64,000 nt of DNA from Fortiea contorta PCC 7126 (GCF_000332295.1 NZ_KB235930.1:1989895-2053894), one strand, 5' to 3'. Shown: positions 19,242 to 29,861, counted from the stretch's first letter. Program-made: numbers and translations. The notes: a model not told the origin generated them from the sequence alone.

Positions 19242-19610
19242 GTGACACCGCAAGAATTTAGTCTACTACTAATTTCAGTTATTATTAGTGTAGCAGGTCA
19301 ATTTTTTCTGAAATTAGGTGCTTTAAAGTTAGGAAAAATTAATGCAGAGAATGTTATTCTTCAAATTCTCAGCATTGTGACGATACCAGAACTTTTAATA
19401 GGCTTAACTTGCTACGCTCTTGGTGCCGTAGCCTATATTTTACTTTTAATTAAAGTTAACTTGAGCGTTGCTGCACCAGCTGTGGCCATAGGTTACGTTT
19501 TCTCAGTTTTGTTAGGTTGTTTAGTTTTAAAAGAACCTGTTCCACTAATCCGCCTAATTGGCTTATGCTTCATTGTGACTGGTGTCATATTAGTGGTGTG
19601 GAAAAAATAA
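19242..19610 (+). CDS. EamA/SMR-type small transporter, putative lipid-linked sugar flippase
   Basis: 122 residues, GTG start, four hydrophobic segments covering nearly the whole chain. It contains VAGQFFLKLGALKLG and a C-terminal PVPLIRLIGLCFIVTGVILV segment, like ArnE/ArnF and other EmrE-related proteins that flip undecaprenyl-phosphate sugars. It lies directly downstream of the GT2 gene and is probably co-transcribed. The combination GT2 + SMR + GT-C is the usual minimal set for external glycan modification. Flippase function is inferred from context. Confidence 0.75.
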   Translation: MTPQEFSLLLISVIISVAGQFFLKLGALKLGKINAENVILQILSIVTIPELLIGLTCYALGAVAYILLLIKVNLSVAAPAVAIGYVFSVLLGCLVLKEPVPLIRLIGLCFIVTGVILVVWKK

Positions 19611-19619
19611 ATTTCACTA

Positions 19620-19707
19620 TACCTATCCAAAAACAAACGTGTAGACTTTGCATTGCCAAGCTTTGATAAGGGTTTAAGGTAGCATATGGTTAGTTTTTGG
19701 ATAGGTT
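19620..19707. repeat. inverted-repeat element (88 bp)
   Basis: ACCTATCCAAAAAC (19620-19633) is repeated inverted as GTTTTTGGATAGGT (19694-19707), and the match continues inward (AAC/GTT) after one mismatch. The 60-base interior encodes nothing obvious. It resembles a small MITE, or a large hairpin terminating the GT2-flippase transcript. Confidence 0.6.
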
Positions 19708-20019
19708 TACAGTACTTATTACTTTAAGTATTTAAAAAGTATTAAATTTTATATACCTGCTTAAGTAAATAGTTCTGTGTTGTAGTATGAAATACATAAA
19801 ACCGTGAAAATTATGAAGTTATCTTAAAGTTCAGTATTTATACGGTAAAAATCTCTATACAATTCTGATATTTGAAATGCAATAATTTGTATTGACTAAT
19901 GGTTAGGACTGACAATCAAGAGTAATCCATATTAAAAAAGCTTGATAACCTAAGCTAATATTGAAAACTTAACTTTTTCTTAAAAAGGAACCAATGACCG
20001 TAAGCCTTAGAATAAATTA

Positions 20020-20279
20020 CGCTACTAGAAAAAATAATAATAAGACCTTTAAATCTGTTTGACAGATTTGGGTGCGAATACCTGACTTCATTCCATCAAA
20101 CAATTTAATTAGCTCAACTCCTGAAGCGAAAGAAAAATCCGAAAGGCTAAATTCCCAAGGGCATATAGTGACAAAACAGGAGTATGGGTAAAAACTTTTA
20201 AAGGGATAACTTCCGGCTCAATAGCCGGGAATCCGTTGATTAGTAATGAGCAAAGACATATTCAATTACTAACTTTTTT
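20020..20279 (+). promoter_or_regulatory. structured leader RNA, candidate riboswitch with attenuator
   Basis: The long leader of the deacetylase gene holds several folded segments: a perfect 7-bp hairpin AAATCTG/CAGATTT (20051-20069), a GGT/ACC hairpin in GGGTGCGAATACC (20070-20082), ATTCCATCAAA, then TTAGCTCAACTCCTGAAGCG (20109-20128) and AATCCGAAAGGC (20136-20147), an 8-bp CCGGCT hairpin (20211-20230), and a terminator-like stem (20240-20279). The segments GGGTGcGAAT, ATTCCATCA and AGCTcAACTCCtgAAGC resemble conserved blocks of the ydaO/yuaA (cyclic di-AMP) class as I remember it, but the outer pairing is weak. Class assignment is tentative; the presence of a structured regulatory leader is more secure. 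Confidence 0.45.
20240..20279 (+). terminator. attenuator-like terminator in leader
   Basis: TTAGTAAT (20240-20247) pairs with ATTACTAA (20265-20272), followed by CTTTTTT. It sits about 127 bp before the deacetylase start, where it could stop transcription before the coding region depending on how the upstream leader folds. Confidence 0.5.
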
Positions 20280-20406
20280 GGAAATCAAGAAATTAACTTT
20301 TCAGGATTACCAAAAAGTAATTGGGTATCTAAGTATAAGAAAAAAATGTGCTATAACTTACCGTCAGACCTGTGACTGGTGGTTCCATCCTTGAAGGAGC
20401 TCTGAA

Positions 20407-21354
20407 GTGGAAAGCAATAAGTCGTTTTTTTGGCCGCAAGGAATATTAATTGCGCTGGTTACCATAACTGGTAGTTTGAGTTTGGGACTGATGATGCTTG
20501 TCAAGCCGAATACTTCGGATGCTCAGTCTAAAGAAAGTATAAATGCAAACTACACAGTTGCAAAAGTAGGGACTCAACAACGCCTTGAGGGATTAAAGGC
20601 GACAATGCTGACAATTTGGCAGCAGGAAGCAAGCGCCAAGGGCCTTTCTTCCGCGCTACCAACACGGTTTCAAGGAGCAACCATCGCCGAAGCAAAACTC
20701 GGACAAGGACAAAAAGTAATTGCACTTACCTTTGATGACGGCCCTTGGCCTCAAACGACTGCACAAGTGTTGGATATACTTAAAAAAAATGATGTCAAGG
20801 CAACATTTTTCGTTGTTGGGCAAAATGTCAAGCATTATCCAGACTTAATGAAACAGATAGTTACTGAAGGTCACGCCGTCGGTAATCATACTTGGCATCA
20901 TTGGTATCATGTCATGAACCCGCAGACAGCGGCTTATGAAATTGACCACACAACAGATGTGATTTATCAAACTACAGGAGTGAAAACAAATCTCTTTCGA
21001 CCACCAGGCGGAATGATGCACAACGGAGTAGCTGCTTACGCTAAAAATACCAAGTACGGCATCATTATGTGGTCATCCGACTCCATAGATTATTCTCGTC
21101 CCAGCGTCCCAAAATTAATCAATAACGTATTCAGACAAGCAAAACCCGGTGGAATAGTGCTGATGCATGACGGTGGTGGCAATCGTTCCCAAACTGTGCA
21201 AGCCTTGCCAACTATTATTGACAAATTTCGCAAGCAAGGCTACAGTTTCGTCACGATTCCAGAACTTTTAGAAATGGAAGATAAATATCAAAAGTTAATT
21301 GCTAACAAAAATAGCAGTAAAAAGCAACAGTCACAAGTCAACTCTTCTCCTTGA
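20407..21354 (+). CDS. membrane-anchored polysaccharide deacetylase (NodB domain)
   Basis: 315 residues. An N-terminal helix (about 10-33) is a signal anchor, then a linker, then the NodB homology domain (about 100-290), a carbohydrate esterase family 4 fold. Motif 1 is TFDDGP (F109-P113, D110 catalytic base and D111 metal ligand). The metal histidines are in NHTWHH (H161, H165). RPPGG gives motif 3, and IVLMHDGGG near the end holds the catalytic histidine. It should remove N- or O-acetyl groups from peptidoglycan or an exopolysaccharide in the periplasm. The GTG start is fixed by AAGGAG eight bases upstream. It has a long structured leader and a strong bidirectional terminator. Confidence 0.92.
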   Translation: MESNKSFFWPQGILIALVTITGSLSLGLMMLVKPNTSDAQSKESINANYTVAKVGTQQRLEGLKATMLTIWQQEASAKGLSSALPTRFQGATIAEAKLGQGQKVIALTFDDGPWPQTTAQVLDILKKNDVKATFFVVGQNVKHYPDLMKQIVTEGHAVGNHTWHHWYHVMNPQTAAYEIDHTTDVIYQTTGVKTNLFRPPGGMMHNGVAAYAKNTKYGIIMWSSDSIDYSRPSVPKLINNVFRQAKPGGIVLMHDGGGNRSQTVQALPTIIDKFRKQGYSFVTIPELLEMEDKYQKLIANKNSSKKQQSQVNSSP

Positions 21355-21407
21355 AAGACCCTGAGGCGTAGCTTGTTTTCTCAGGGTACAGCTACGTTCA
21401 GGGTCTT
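21355..21407. terminator. bidirectional cruciform terminator
   Basis: The outer stem AAGACCCTGA/TCAGGGTCTT (21355-21364 with 21398-21407) encloses a second stem CGTAGCT/AGCTACG (21367-21373 with 21390-21396). It lies between the convergent deacetylase and glutamate synthase genes. Confidence 0.75.
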
Positions 21408-21420
21408 GACTTGAGACGAG

Positions 21421-24400
21421 CTAAACTCTACTCAGTTGCTTTTGCTCACTACTAGCTTCTGGACTATCAGCTTCCGAAGGTGGCACCAATTGGCGGAACT
21501 TAGGCAAGAATTCTGACCAGTTTGCCAAAATAGCTTTGGCTTTTGGTGAACCAGTGCGATCGCTATGTGCTCTAATTAATTCTTGCAGTTGTTTTTCTCC
21601 ATCTGCTGTCACCACCCGCTGAATTTTGACAATTTCTTGGTTGACAAATTCTGGGAAATTGCCTTCTTCATCTAAGAAGTACGCTAAACCACCAGTCATT
21701 CCCGCACCGACGTTGCGTCCAACTTTACCGAGAACTACAATCACACCACCAGTCATATACTCGCAGCAGTGGTCGCCTGCGCCCTCAATCACAGCTGTGG
21801 CTTTGGAATTACGTACGGCGAACCGCTCTCCAGCTAAACCGTTGGCAAATAACACCCCACCAGTAGCACCATAAAGACAGGTATTGCCAATTATCACATT
21901 TTGTGCTGAGTTATAGGCAGCATCAGCTGGGGGCTTGATGATAATTTCACCACCATGCATCCCCTTACCTACGTAGTCATTGGCTTCGCCTTCCAGCTTG
22001 AGAATCATTCCAGGGAGGTTAAAGGCGCCAAAACTTTGACCGACACTCCCGTGGAAGTTGAGGTTAATTTGGCCTTCAAAACCGCTATCGCCATACTGAG
22101 AAGCGATCGCCCCAGCTAATCTTGCGCCCACTGTCCGATCAGTATTGACTATCTTTAAAGTCTTGGTGACGGTGGATTGATTGGTAATCGCTCCTTGAAT
22201 TTCCCCATCAGCCAGCAACTGGTCATCCACAACTGGGCCGTTACTATGCACCGCTTCATGCACCAACCAGCTACGATTGTGTTTGCTGTCGGGAAGTTTG
22301 AGTAAGCAGTTGAGGTTGAGTGCTGCTGTTTTGGTCAGCTTCACTTCGTGGCGTAATGTCAATAAATCAGCCCGACCTACCACTTCTAACAACGAACGAT
22401 AACCAAGCCGCGCTAGCAGACTACGTACTTCTTCGGCTACAAAGTAGAAAAAGTTAACTACGTGTTCTGGCATACCAGTAAACCGTTTCCGTAGTTCTTC
22501 TTTTTGGGAAGCGACACCCACAGGACAGTTATTGGTATGGCAAATCCGCGCCATGATGCAGCCTTCAGCGATCATGGCAATGGAGCCGAAGCCGAATTCT
22601 TCGCCACCCATCAACGCACCTATCACCACATCCCAGCCACTTTTAAGACCGCCATCTACACGTAAAATTACGCGATCGCGCAAACCATTTTCCATCAACA
22701 CGCGGTGCACTTCGCTTAAACCGAGCTCCCACGGTGAACCTGCGTGCTTAATTGAACTCAACGGAGAGGCTCCCGTACCGCCATCGTGTCCGGAAATCTG
22801 GATAATATCAGCGTTAGCTTTGGCTACACCAGCGGCGATCGTCCCGATACCAATTTCTGCTACTAGCTTGACTGATACCTGAGCTTTGGGGTTAATTTGG
22901 TGCAGATCAAAAATCAACTGAGCTAAGTCTTCGATGGAATAAATATCGTGGTGGGGAGGAGGTGAAATTAATGTGACACCGGGCTTGGAGCGCCGTAACA
23001 TGGCAATGTAGGGACTCACCTTTGGCCCTGGTAACTGTCCACCTTCCCCTGGCTTGGCACCTTGAGCAATTTTAATTTCGATTTGTCTGGCGCTGGCGAG
23101 GTATCCTGGCGTTACCCCGAAGCGTCCGGATGCAACTTGCTTGATAGCGCTCGAAGCTGTATCACCATTCCGCAGCCCTTTTAAGTGGGGTAGGGTGGGT
23201 GAGTACCCGGATGCATCTACATCATCTAAAACGTTGTAGCGTACAGGGTCTTCGCCACCTTCGCCAGAGTTAGATTTACCGCCGATGCGGTTCATGGCGA
23301 TCGCTAAAGTTTCGTGAGCTTCCCGTGACAACGCACCCAAGGACATCCCACCGGTGCAGAAACGTTGGACAATCTCATGCACTGATTCTACTTGTTCCAC
23401 AGGAATTGCTGGGCGATCGCTCTGCAAGTCTAGCAAGTCTCTTAGGGCGCTTACTGGTCTAGTTTGCAGATGCTGTTTATACACTTCATAATGGTCATAT
23501 TGCTTACCATCAACAGCCTTGTGCAGTGCTTTCACCAATTCTGGGCTATTCATGTGGTATTCACCGCTACGACGGTACTGCACGAAGCCCAAGTTTTCTA
23601 GTTTCTTGGTGGTCAATTGTGGGAAAGCTTTGTGATGGAAGGAAAGTACCTCTTGGGCTAGTTCGCTGACACTTAATCCACCGATGCGGGAGGTTGTCCC
23701 CCTGAATCCCAGCGCTAATAAATCCCCACCAATACCGATAGCTTCAAAGATTTGTGCAGCTTGGTAGCTAGAGAGGAGAGAAATCCCCATTTTCGAGAGA
23801 ATCTTTAACAAACCTGATTCTACAGCCTTGCGATAATTAGCGATCGCCTGCTCTAAAGTCAGAGTCTTAATTTGTCCCCGCATCATAAACTGTTGTGTTT
23901 TCGGGTCAGACCACCAGTCCCGCACCGTATCTAAAGCCATGTAAGGACAAACAGCACCGGCTCCATAACCAATCAAACAAGCAAAATGGTGGGTGCTCCA
24001 GCACTGAGCGGTATTCACCACCAGAGACGCTTTCATTCGCAATCCCTCCCGAATCAGGTGATGGTGAACAGCACCCACAGCTAACAAGGGGGGAATATAA
24101 GTGTATTCAGCGCTAATTCCGCCACTTGCTGACGGGGAAATTTGATCACTCAAGACCAAAATTTTCGCCCCTGCTCGCACTGATTCTGCAGCTTTCGCTT
24201 GTAGAGACTCAACTGCGGCTTGTAACCCTGCTGGCCCTGTAGCAATTTCCAACAGCGTCGATAACTCAGCCGTCGCAAATCCCGACAGTTTAATCGCCGC
24301 TAATTCAGCTTCAGTCAATACCGGCGAATCTAGCTTGACTCTCTTGGCGTATTCTGGCTTCACCTCCAACAAATTACCCCTCTCGCCCAGTTCCACTTTC

Positions 24401-26100
24401 AAAGACATCACCAATTTTTCTCTCAGAGGGTCAATGGGCGGATTTGTCACCTGAGCAAAGCGTTGTTTGAAATAGTCATACAACAAGTGGGGTTTTTCCG
24501 ACAACACCGCCAGGGGAATATCATCACCCATACAGAAGGTCGGTTCTGCACCTTGCAAAGCCATGGGCTGAATCACCATTTCCACATCTTCTGTGTTGTA
24601 GCCAAAAGCAATTTGATTTTGCAGCAGGGTTTGTCTATCAATCTGTTCTTTGTCATCGGTTAAATGTCCGACGCCGTTTCCATTAAGAGACGACCCATAA
24701 TTACTAACCAACGACTTTAATTCTTGGCGATGTTGTCGCAACCATTCGCCATAGGGATGCTGTTTCGCAACACGCTCCTTAATTTCCCAATTCTTCAGCA
24801 CTTCTTGGGTTTGTAAATCCACAGCAATCATTTGTCCAGGGCCAAGTCTACCTTTTTCCATAATCTCGGACTCTGGGAAATCGACTACACCTGCTTCTGA
24901 AGCCACAACGATGTAATCATCTCTAGTAATCACATAACGAGCCGGTCTTAAGCCGTTGCGGTCTAGAGTTGCGCCTACTTTTTGTCCATCGCTAAATACC
25001 AATAGCGCCGGGCCATCCCAAGCCTCTTGCAGACCGCTGTAATATTCATAAAAATCGACAATTTCCGGATGTTCGTTGAGAGAGGGCTGATTTTGGTAAG
25101 CTTCAGGTACCAGCATCATCAAAGCTTCCAAGGGGCTACGTCCAGAACGCACCAATAACTCGAAGACGTTATCTAAGGTGGCTGAGTCGCTATTATCGAT
25201 GTGTACTAAGGGTTTGAGTTCATCGATGCGACCTTCCCATATCGGATGTTCTAAACTGGCTTCTCGCGCCATCATCCAATTGATATTCCCCAAGAGCGTA
25301 TTGATTTCACCGTTGTGACCCAACAACCGCATCGGTTGCGCCAAGGGCCATTTGGGCATAGTGTTCGTACTAAAGCGGCGGTGATAAACAGCAAATGCGC
25401 TTTTATAGGCTGGATTTTGTAAGTCTTGATAAAACTCTCCCAAGACAGCCGAACGCACCATACCCTTGTAAACAATTGTCCGACTCGACAAAGAGCAGAC
25501 ATAAAATTCTTCGGAAATGTTTTTTGCTGCTTTCACAATCCGACGGCTGGTGATGTAGAGTTCCCGTTCCAATTCATCACCGCTTTTGTCACCAGCAGCT
25601 AGAAAGACTTGCTCAATTTGGGGTTGATTTTCTCTAGCTTGAACACCTAATAAATCTGGCTGCACTGGTACTACTCGCCAGCCTAGTACAGTCAATTTTT
25701 CCTCAGCAGCAATTTCCTCAACTGCAGCTCGTGATTGCTGCGCGGCTTCCGGGTCTTGGGGTAAAAATATCATCCCCACAGCCACATTACCTGCTAACTC
25801 AAACAATTTGCCTACAGTTACTTCTTGTTGAAACAATTCCCAAGGTATGGCTGTCAATATCCCAGCGCCATCACCAGAGTCTTGGTCGGCGCTACAACCA
25901 CCCCGGTGTTCTAAGCAAGTCAAAGCTGGTAGAGCTTTGGTAATAATTTCATGACTAGCTCGATTCTGGCGATGGGCTATAAAACCTACACCACAAGCAT
26001 CCCGTTCTTCGACTAACCACTTTTGCCCTTGATAGATGTCTTTTATTTCCGCATCTGACAATATAACTTTTTGGTCTTGATTCATCGCTTGATTATTCAT
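21421..26100 (-). CDS. glsF: ferredoxin-dependent glutamate synthase
   Basis: 1559 residues. It makes two glutamates from glutamine and 2-oxoglutarate using reduced ferredoxin, the second half of the GS-GOGAT ammonium assimilation cycle. The class II amidotransferase domain begins at C36 (ERDACGVGF) after a cleaved propeptide. A central domain follows, then the FMN-binding synthase domain with the 3Fe-4S cysteines in [15 protein letters not shown], and finally the GXGXG beta-helix ([20 protein letters not shown]). Length and domain order fit both Fd-GOGAT and the large NADPH-GOGAT subunit. The absence of a neighbouring gltD and the cyanobacterial context favour the ferredoxin enzyme. ATG at 26100 or 26085. 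Confidence 0.93.
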   Translation of the reverse strand: MNNQAMNQDQKVILSDAEIKDIYQGQKWLVEERDACGVGFIAHRQNRASHEIITKALPALTCLEHRGGCSADQDSGDGAGILTAIPWELFQQEVTVGKLFELAGNVAVGMIFLPQDPEAAQQSRAAVEEIAAEEKLTVLGWRVVPVQPDLLGVQARENQPQIEQVFLAAGDKSGDELERELYITSRRIVKAAKNISEEFYVCSLSSRTIVYKGMVRSAVLGEFYQDLQNPAYKSAFAVYHRRFSTNTMPKWPLAQPMRLLGHNGEINTLLGNINWMMAREASLEHPIWEGRIDELKPLVHIDNSDSATLDNVFELLVRSGRSPLEALMMLVPEAYQNQPSLNEHPEIVDFYEYYSGLQEAWDGPALLVFSDGQKVGATLDRNGLRPARYVITRDDYIVVASEAGVVDFPESEIMEKGRLGPGQMIAVDLQTQEVLKNWEIKERVAKQHPYGEWLRQHRQELKSLVSNYGSSLNGNGVGHLTDDKEQIDRQTLLQNQIAFGYNTEDVEMVIQPMALQGAEPTFCMGDDIPLAVLSEKPHLLYDYFKQRFAQVTNPPIDPLREKLVMSLKVELGERGNLLEVKPEYAKRVKLDSPVLTEAELAAIKLSGFATAELSTLLEIATGPAGLQAAVESLQAKAAESVRAGAKILVLSDQISPSASGGISAEYTYIPPLLAVGAVHHHLIREGLRMKASLVVNTAQCWSTHHFACLIGYGAGAVCPYMALDTVRDWWSDPKTQQFMMRGQIKTLTLEQAIANYRKAVESGLLKILSKMGISLLSSYQAAQIFEAIGIGGDLLALGFRGTTSRIGGLSVSELAQEVLSFHHKAFPQLTTKKLENLGFVQYRRSGEYHMNSPELVKALHKAVDGKQYDHYEVYKQHLQTRPVSALRDLLDLQSDRPAIPVEQVESVHEIVQRFCTGGMSLGALSREAHETLAIAMNRIGGKSNSGEGGEDPVRYNVLDDVDASGYSPTLPHLKGLRNGDTASSAIKQVASGRFGVTPGYLASARQIEIKIAQGAKPGEGGQLPGPKVSPYIAMLRRSKPGVTLISPPPHHDIYSIEDLAQLIFDLHQINPKAQVSVKLVAEIGIGTIAAGVAKANADIIQISGHDGGTGASPLSSIKHAGSPWELGLSEVHRVLMENGLRDRVILRVDGGLKSGWDVVIGALMGGEEFGFGSIAMIAEGCIMARICHTNNCPVGVASQKEELRKRFTGMPEHVVNFFYFVAEEVRSLLARLGYRSLLEVVGRADLLTLRHEVKLTKTAALNLNCLLKLPDSKHNRSWLVHEAVHSNGPVVDDQLLADGEIQGAITNQSTVTKTLKIVNTDRTVGARLAGAIASQYGDSGFEGQINLNFHGSVGQSFGAFNLPGMILKLEGEANDYVGKGMHGGEIIIKPPADAAYNSAQNVIIGNTCLYGATGGVLFANGLAGERFAVRNSKATAVIEGAGDHCCEYMTGGVIVVLGKVGRNVGAGMTGGLAYFLDEEGNFPEFVNQEIVKIQRVVTADGEKQLQELIRAHSDRTGSPKAKAILANWSEFLPKFRQLVPPSEADSPEASSEQKQLSRV

Positions 26101-26956
26101 ACCCTGTTCCTGAAATTTTGAGTTGCGAATGTTGCTGCTATTGGTGAGGAAAATTTTTTAACTGTAGCAAGGGCGAAGTTATAACATTTGGGATTTTAGA
26201 TTGTGAAAGAGTTATCGGTAATCTTTGTTAGCTTTCCATCTGTCGCCTTCATTTTTCCAAAAGGTATAAATTATGGAATCATTGAAAATTTAGGGAAAAA
26301 AAATTTTAACTTCGGTTTTACTTTTTGGTTTAGCCGTGTTAAAATTTCTGCGTTATTTTTTTGTGTTTATTCTGTGTTAGACAAATTACTTTTGCTCTAA
26401 TAGTCTTTTCACTATTACTTATACTTAGTAAAGCTAAGTGTTTCCCACTTCTTTTTGTCCAGATAGCTGTCTGTTTGCTAGATAAAACCAGTTATGGTTA
26501 ACCTTTGACAAAACTTAATCTGAACCTTCACTAATTTTAGTGCCTAAACTGTCCTGATTTAGTAACAAAATCAGCCTAGTACACTATACGCCCATTTGCA
26601 ATTCCTAGATATTTCTGTTGTCGTCTAGATTTTTACTATTTATTGTGTTGCCACTTGTGTTATTACTAGCTAGACCTCACTTGAGTAGCAACATGAGCAC
26701 ACAACGGTGAGGAGAGTATGTTTTCAGCCAGGGTTTGATACCAAGATTAGGGACATGGTTAACTGGGCAATTGTGCTAGTTTCAACACTTAGTTACAGTG
26801 ACTACAGTCAGAAAACGCCTGTTGGTTTTTAAAAGATATAGAGAGCCAATTCATACATTATCACCTTTGCGGAAAACTTATATCATCGTTTTGGGAAATT
26901 TTTGCATAATTGGTTAATTTACATCTAGAGTGATAGCTTTCAAAAGTACATAGCAA
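26101..26956. other. long intergenic region between divergent genes
   Basis: An 856-bp AT-rich spacer holding the promoters of glutamate synthase (minus strand) and of the secreted glycosidase-like gene (plus strand). A strong ribosome site (GTGAGGAGAGT) precedes an ATG at 26718 whose frame closes after six codons (MFSARV), perhaps a leader peptide or chance. I found no GTAN8TAC NtcA site, tRNA or convincing longer gene. Confidence 0.4.
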
Positions 26957-28939
26957 ATGAAGGTGAAAATGCCGAATTGTTGCCGACAAAAACACTACAG
27001 TGCGATCGCTGTGATTGGTCGTGGCAGACTCTTTCTCACCACTGTGTCGCCAATACTTTCAATAGCATTATGCTTATATATTACCAAAGCTACCAGTGCT
27101 CAACAGATTTCCCCGACTGCGACGCCAACACCAACACCAACTGCTGTCCCAGGGGCGTTGTTTGCAGGTAATCAAATTGCCCTTAATGGTCGCACATTAC
27201 CAGCGGCTTGGTTGCAAAAGCCGGGAAATAACACTCAGCTAACAACCTATCTGAGTGATGCTGTCCTCAGACAATTAATTGGCGTGGACTTGCTCAACAG
27301 CAGTAACCCAGCCAGCCAACCGATAGATTGGTTTTCGTCAGCCACCAAGCCAGTTGTGTTATCGGCTCAGTTGACCAGAGGATATCGCTATCTAGATATT
27401 ACTAATTTTTCCCAAACAGCAGGGTGGCAAATCCAAGCTAATGGCAACATACTCGTAATTTCCACTCCCCAAACCCAGGTGCAGGATATCGTTGAGGGTA
27501 AACAACCCTTTGGCGATCGCCTAATTGTCAATCTAGATCGTCCCACTCCTTGGCAAGTTATCCAAGAATTACCCGCCAAAAGACCCCCCGATCCCGATAC
27601 TGTCACCCCCAAAGTCTCCACACTACCCAGCAGAGAATGGAAAATCACCATAGATGGTATAGCTGATCCTACCCTTGTCAGGCGCTATACTCCCGTACCA
27701 CCAGTATCTTTACCCACACCCACACCTAATCTGCTCAAACAATTACCAGGAATTACCTCCGCAGAACCACTAATTAAACAAGTGGAGGTAGTTAAAAATC
27801 AAACAATTATTCGTTTAAACGTTCCTTTTGGTCTAGCCCCCCGCATCAGTACTCTACCAAACCCTAACCGTCTGCTGATCGATATCCGACCAGACGCACT
27901 TTTAGAGCGGGATATTACCTGGGCACCCGGTTTACGGTGGCGACAGCAGTTTGTTAATTTAGGCACACAACGCTTTCCCATCGTTTGGCTAGAAATTAAT
28001 CCTCAAAGCGTCGGGTTAAGCATCAAGCCAATTTTAAGTAACCCTAACGCTGCATCTGGAACAGCACCATTAATTCAAACAGCCCAAAGGTATTTAGCAG
28101 TAGCAGCAATTAACGCTGGTTATTTCAACCGCAACAATCGCTTACCTCTAGGTGCAATCCGTCAAAACAGTCGATGGTTGTCAGGCCCTATTCTCAACAG
28201 AGGAGCGATCGCTTGGAATGATTCTGGGCAATTTTACTTAAATCGTCTCACCCTCGAAGAAACTCTGATTACACCAAATAAAACACGATTACCCATTCTA
28301 TTTCTCAATAGTGGCTACGTGCAAAGTGGTATTTCCCGCTATACCCCAACTTGGGGACAAACTTACACACCCTTGACAGACAACGAAATCATCCTCGTCG
28401 TCCAAAAAGACCTAGTAACCAATCAGCTAGCGGGTGGTAAAGCTGGACAAACCAACCTTCCCATTCCCGTAGATGGCTATTTATTAACTTTGCGGGGTAA
28501 TGCTGGTAATGTGGCAACACAGTTACCGATTGGTTCAGCCATCAGCATTACTAGCAGCACTGTTCCCCCAGACTTTAGCCGCTATTCCCACATCGTCGCC
28601 GCCGGGCCATTGTTAGTCAAAAATCGCCAAGTTGTCCTTGACGCCAAAGGTGAAAAATTCAGTGATGCTTTTATTGCGGAAAAAGCCATCCGCAGCGGCA
28701 TTTGCACCGCCGACACAGGCAAATTAATCATTGCTGCTGTGCATAATCGCGCTGGCGGCCCCGGCCCCACTTTGGCAGAACACGCCCAACTAATGCAGCT
28801 TCTGGGGTGCGTTGATGCCCTCAATTTAGATGGCGGTAGTTCCACTAGTCTTTACTTAGGAGGACAACTACTCGACCGTTCCCCAAATACTGCAGCCCGC
28901 GTCCACAACGGCATTGGTATTTTTTTACAACAGCGATGA
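26957..28939 (+). CDS. secreted phosphodiester glycosidase (NAGPA-like) family protein
   Basis: 660 residues. The N-terminal hydrophobic segment (about 25-48, ending near ATSAQQ) is a signal peptide, followed by a short Thr-Pro repeat linker (TPTPTPTAVPG). The middle (about 70-330) resembles AMIN-like/beta-rich regions of cyanobacterial cell-wall proteins. The C-terminal third is the phosphodiester glycosidase domain (NAGPA/DUF2233): INAGYFNRNNRLPLG, SHIVAAGPLLVKNRQVV, and the hallmark DALNLDGGSSTSLYLGG near the end. It probably acts on the cell wall or exopolysaccharide in the periplasm; the substrate is unknown. ATG at 26957 or 26969. Confidence 0.82.
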   Translation: MKVKMPNCCRQKHYSAIAVIGRGRLFLTTVSPILSIALCLYITKATSAQQISPTATPTPTPTAVPGALFAGNQIALNGRTLPAAWLQKPGNNTQLTTYLSDAVLRQLIGVDLLNSSNPASQPIDWFSSATKPVVLSAQLTRGYRYLDITNFSQTAGWQIQANGNILVISTPQTQVQDIVEGKQPFGDRLIVNLDRPTPWQVIQELPAKRPPDPDTVTPKVSTLPSREWKITIDGIADPTLVRRYTPVPPVSLPTPTPNLLKQLPGITSAEPLIKQVEVVKNQTIIRLNVPFGLAPRISTLPNPNRLLIDIRPDALLERDITWAPGLRWRQQFVNLGTQRFPIVWLEINPQSVGLSIKPILSNPNAASGTAPLIQTAQRYLAVAAINAGYFNRNNRLPLGAIRQNSRWLSGPILNRGAIAWNDSGQFYLNRLTLEETLITPNKTRLPILFLNSGYVQSGISRYTPTWGQTYTPLTDNEIILVVQKDLVTNQLAGGKAGQTNLPIPVDGYLLTLRGNAGNVATQLPIGSAISITSSTVPPDFSRYSHIVAAGPLLVKNRQVVLDAKGEKFSDAFIAEKAIRSGICTADTGKLIIAAVHNRAGGPGPTLAEHAQLMQLLGCVDALNLDGGSSTSLYLGGQLLDRSPNTAARVHNGIGIFLQQR

Positions 28940-29341
28940 GGGCATGGGGCATTTCCATGCAAGGATTTTTGGACTGAAGTTAGTGCAGCGGTAGCAAGGT
29001 AAAAGCGTCTTTTAGATTGGGTTTCGATCTAACATCCCTCTGGAAAAGTTAGACAGGACAGTACAGGCGATCACCTACTTTTCTCCAAATCTCAAATTCC
29101 TACTCTCTCCTTAACCCTTAGCCCCTTTTTAAAGAAAACAACAAGACACAATTTTTCTTGATGAAGAATTGGTATAACTGCAGAATTTTTAGTAAGTTTT
29201 TTTACACCTACAGTGACAATTTTGCTATGTTTGGCGAAGCCGTAAGAAATTGCTGATTTTTACGGTTGCAACATTACGTCAAAATTTTCCATCAATGGTT
29301 AAGAGTACAGACGGTTTGTTATATCTTTAAATGAGGTAATT
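28940..29341. other. intergenic region
   Basis: 402 bp without a gene. It contains pyrimidine-rich sequence (about 29090-29130) and AT-rich sequence before the cupin gene; a GAGG ribosome site lies just before its ATG. No RNA gene or repeat that I can support. Confidence 0.4.
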
Positions 29342-29770
29342 ATGGCTCAACATCAAGAAACTACACTAACTAGCACTCTGCCCCTACCTCCTACCGTCAC
29401 CCCCAGAGGCGTTGCTGCGACTGAGTTACGTCCTTGGGGTTCTTTCACAGTTTTGGAAGAAGGGCGTGGATACAAAATTAAGCGCATCGAAGTTAAACCC
29501 GGACATCGCCTCAGCTTACAAATGCACCATCACCGCAGCGAACACTGGATCGTAGTCTCTGGTACGGCTAGGGTGGTTTGTGGCGAAAAAGAGGTCTTGT
29601 TGAGCAACAATCAATCAACTTATGTACCCCAATGTACAACCCATCGTTTAGAGAATCCTGGTGTGATTCCCTTGGTGTTGATTGAAGTGCAAAATGGAGA
29701 ATACTTAGGAGAAGATGATATTGTTCGCTACCAAGATGATTACGCACGTGCAGCAGATAAAACCTGTTAA
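29342..29770 (+). CDS. cupin protein, mannose-6-phosphate isomerase type II-like domain
   Basis: 142 residues. A single cupin barrel equals the C-terminal domain of bifunctional mannose-1-phosphate guanylyltransferase/phosphomannose isomerase: RPWGSFTVLEEG, KPGHRLSLQMHHHRSEHWIVVSGTA (metal-binding histidines), and the second cupin motif YVPQCTTHRLENPG. It probably interconverts mannose-6-phosphate and fructose-6-phosphate, feeding GDP-mannose synthesis; a role as a stand-alone sugar-binding cupin cannot be excluded. A strong terminator follows. Confidence 0.85.
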   Translation: MAQHQETTLTSTLPLPPTVTPRGVAATELRPWGSFTVLEEGRGYKIKRIEVKPGHRLSLQMHHHRSEHWIVVSGTARVVCGEKEVLLSNNQSTYVPQCTTHRLENPGVIPLVLIEVQNGEYLGEDDIVRYQDDYARAADKTC

Positions 29771-29807
29771 GTTATTGCCTTAAAATCCCTGTTTTCAATT
29801 TTGGCGC

Positions 29808-29840
29808 AACCCCATCTGTAATATTAGAGATGGGGTTTTT
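29808..29840 (+). terminator. intrinsic terminator after cupin gene
   Basis: AACCCCATCT (29808-29817) pairs perfectly with AGATGGGGTT (29828-29837), with a T-run following. It lies only about 20 bp before the start of the Fe-S carrier gene. Confidence 0.8.
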
Positions 29841-29861
29841 AATTTGCATTTTCAAAATTTT

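Noticed and set aside
26203-26400. 65-residue frame upstream of the secreted glycosidase gene
   Set aside because: Low-complexity, AT-rich, Phe/Lys-heavy translation with a GTG start and no ribosome site; it looks like chance in AT-rich spacer.
28940-29341. tRNA-like segment in the spacer
   Set aside because: No cloverleaf with a matching acceptor stem and TTCRA loop could be built.
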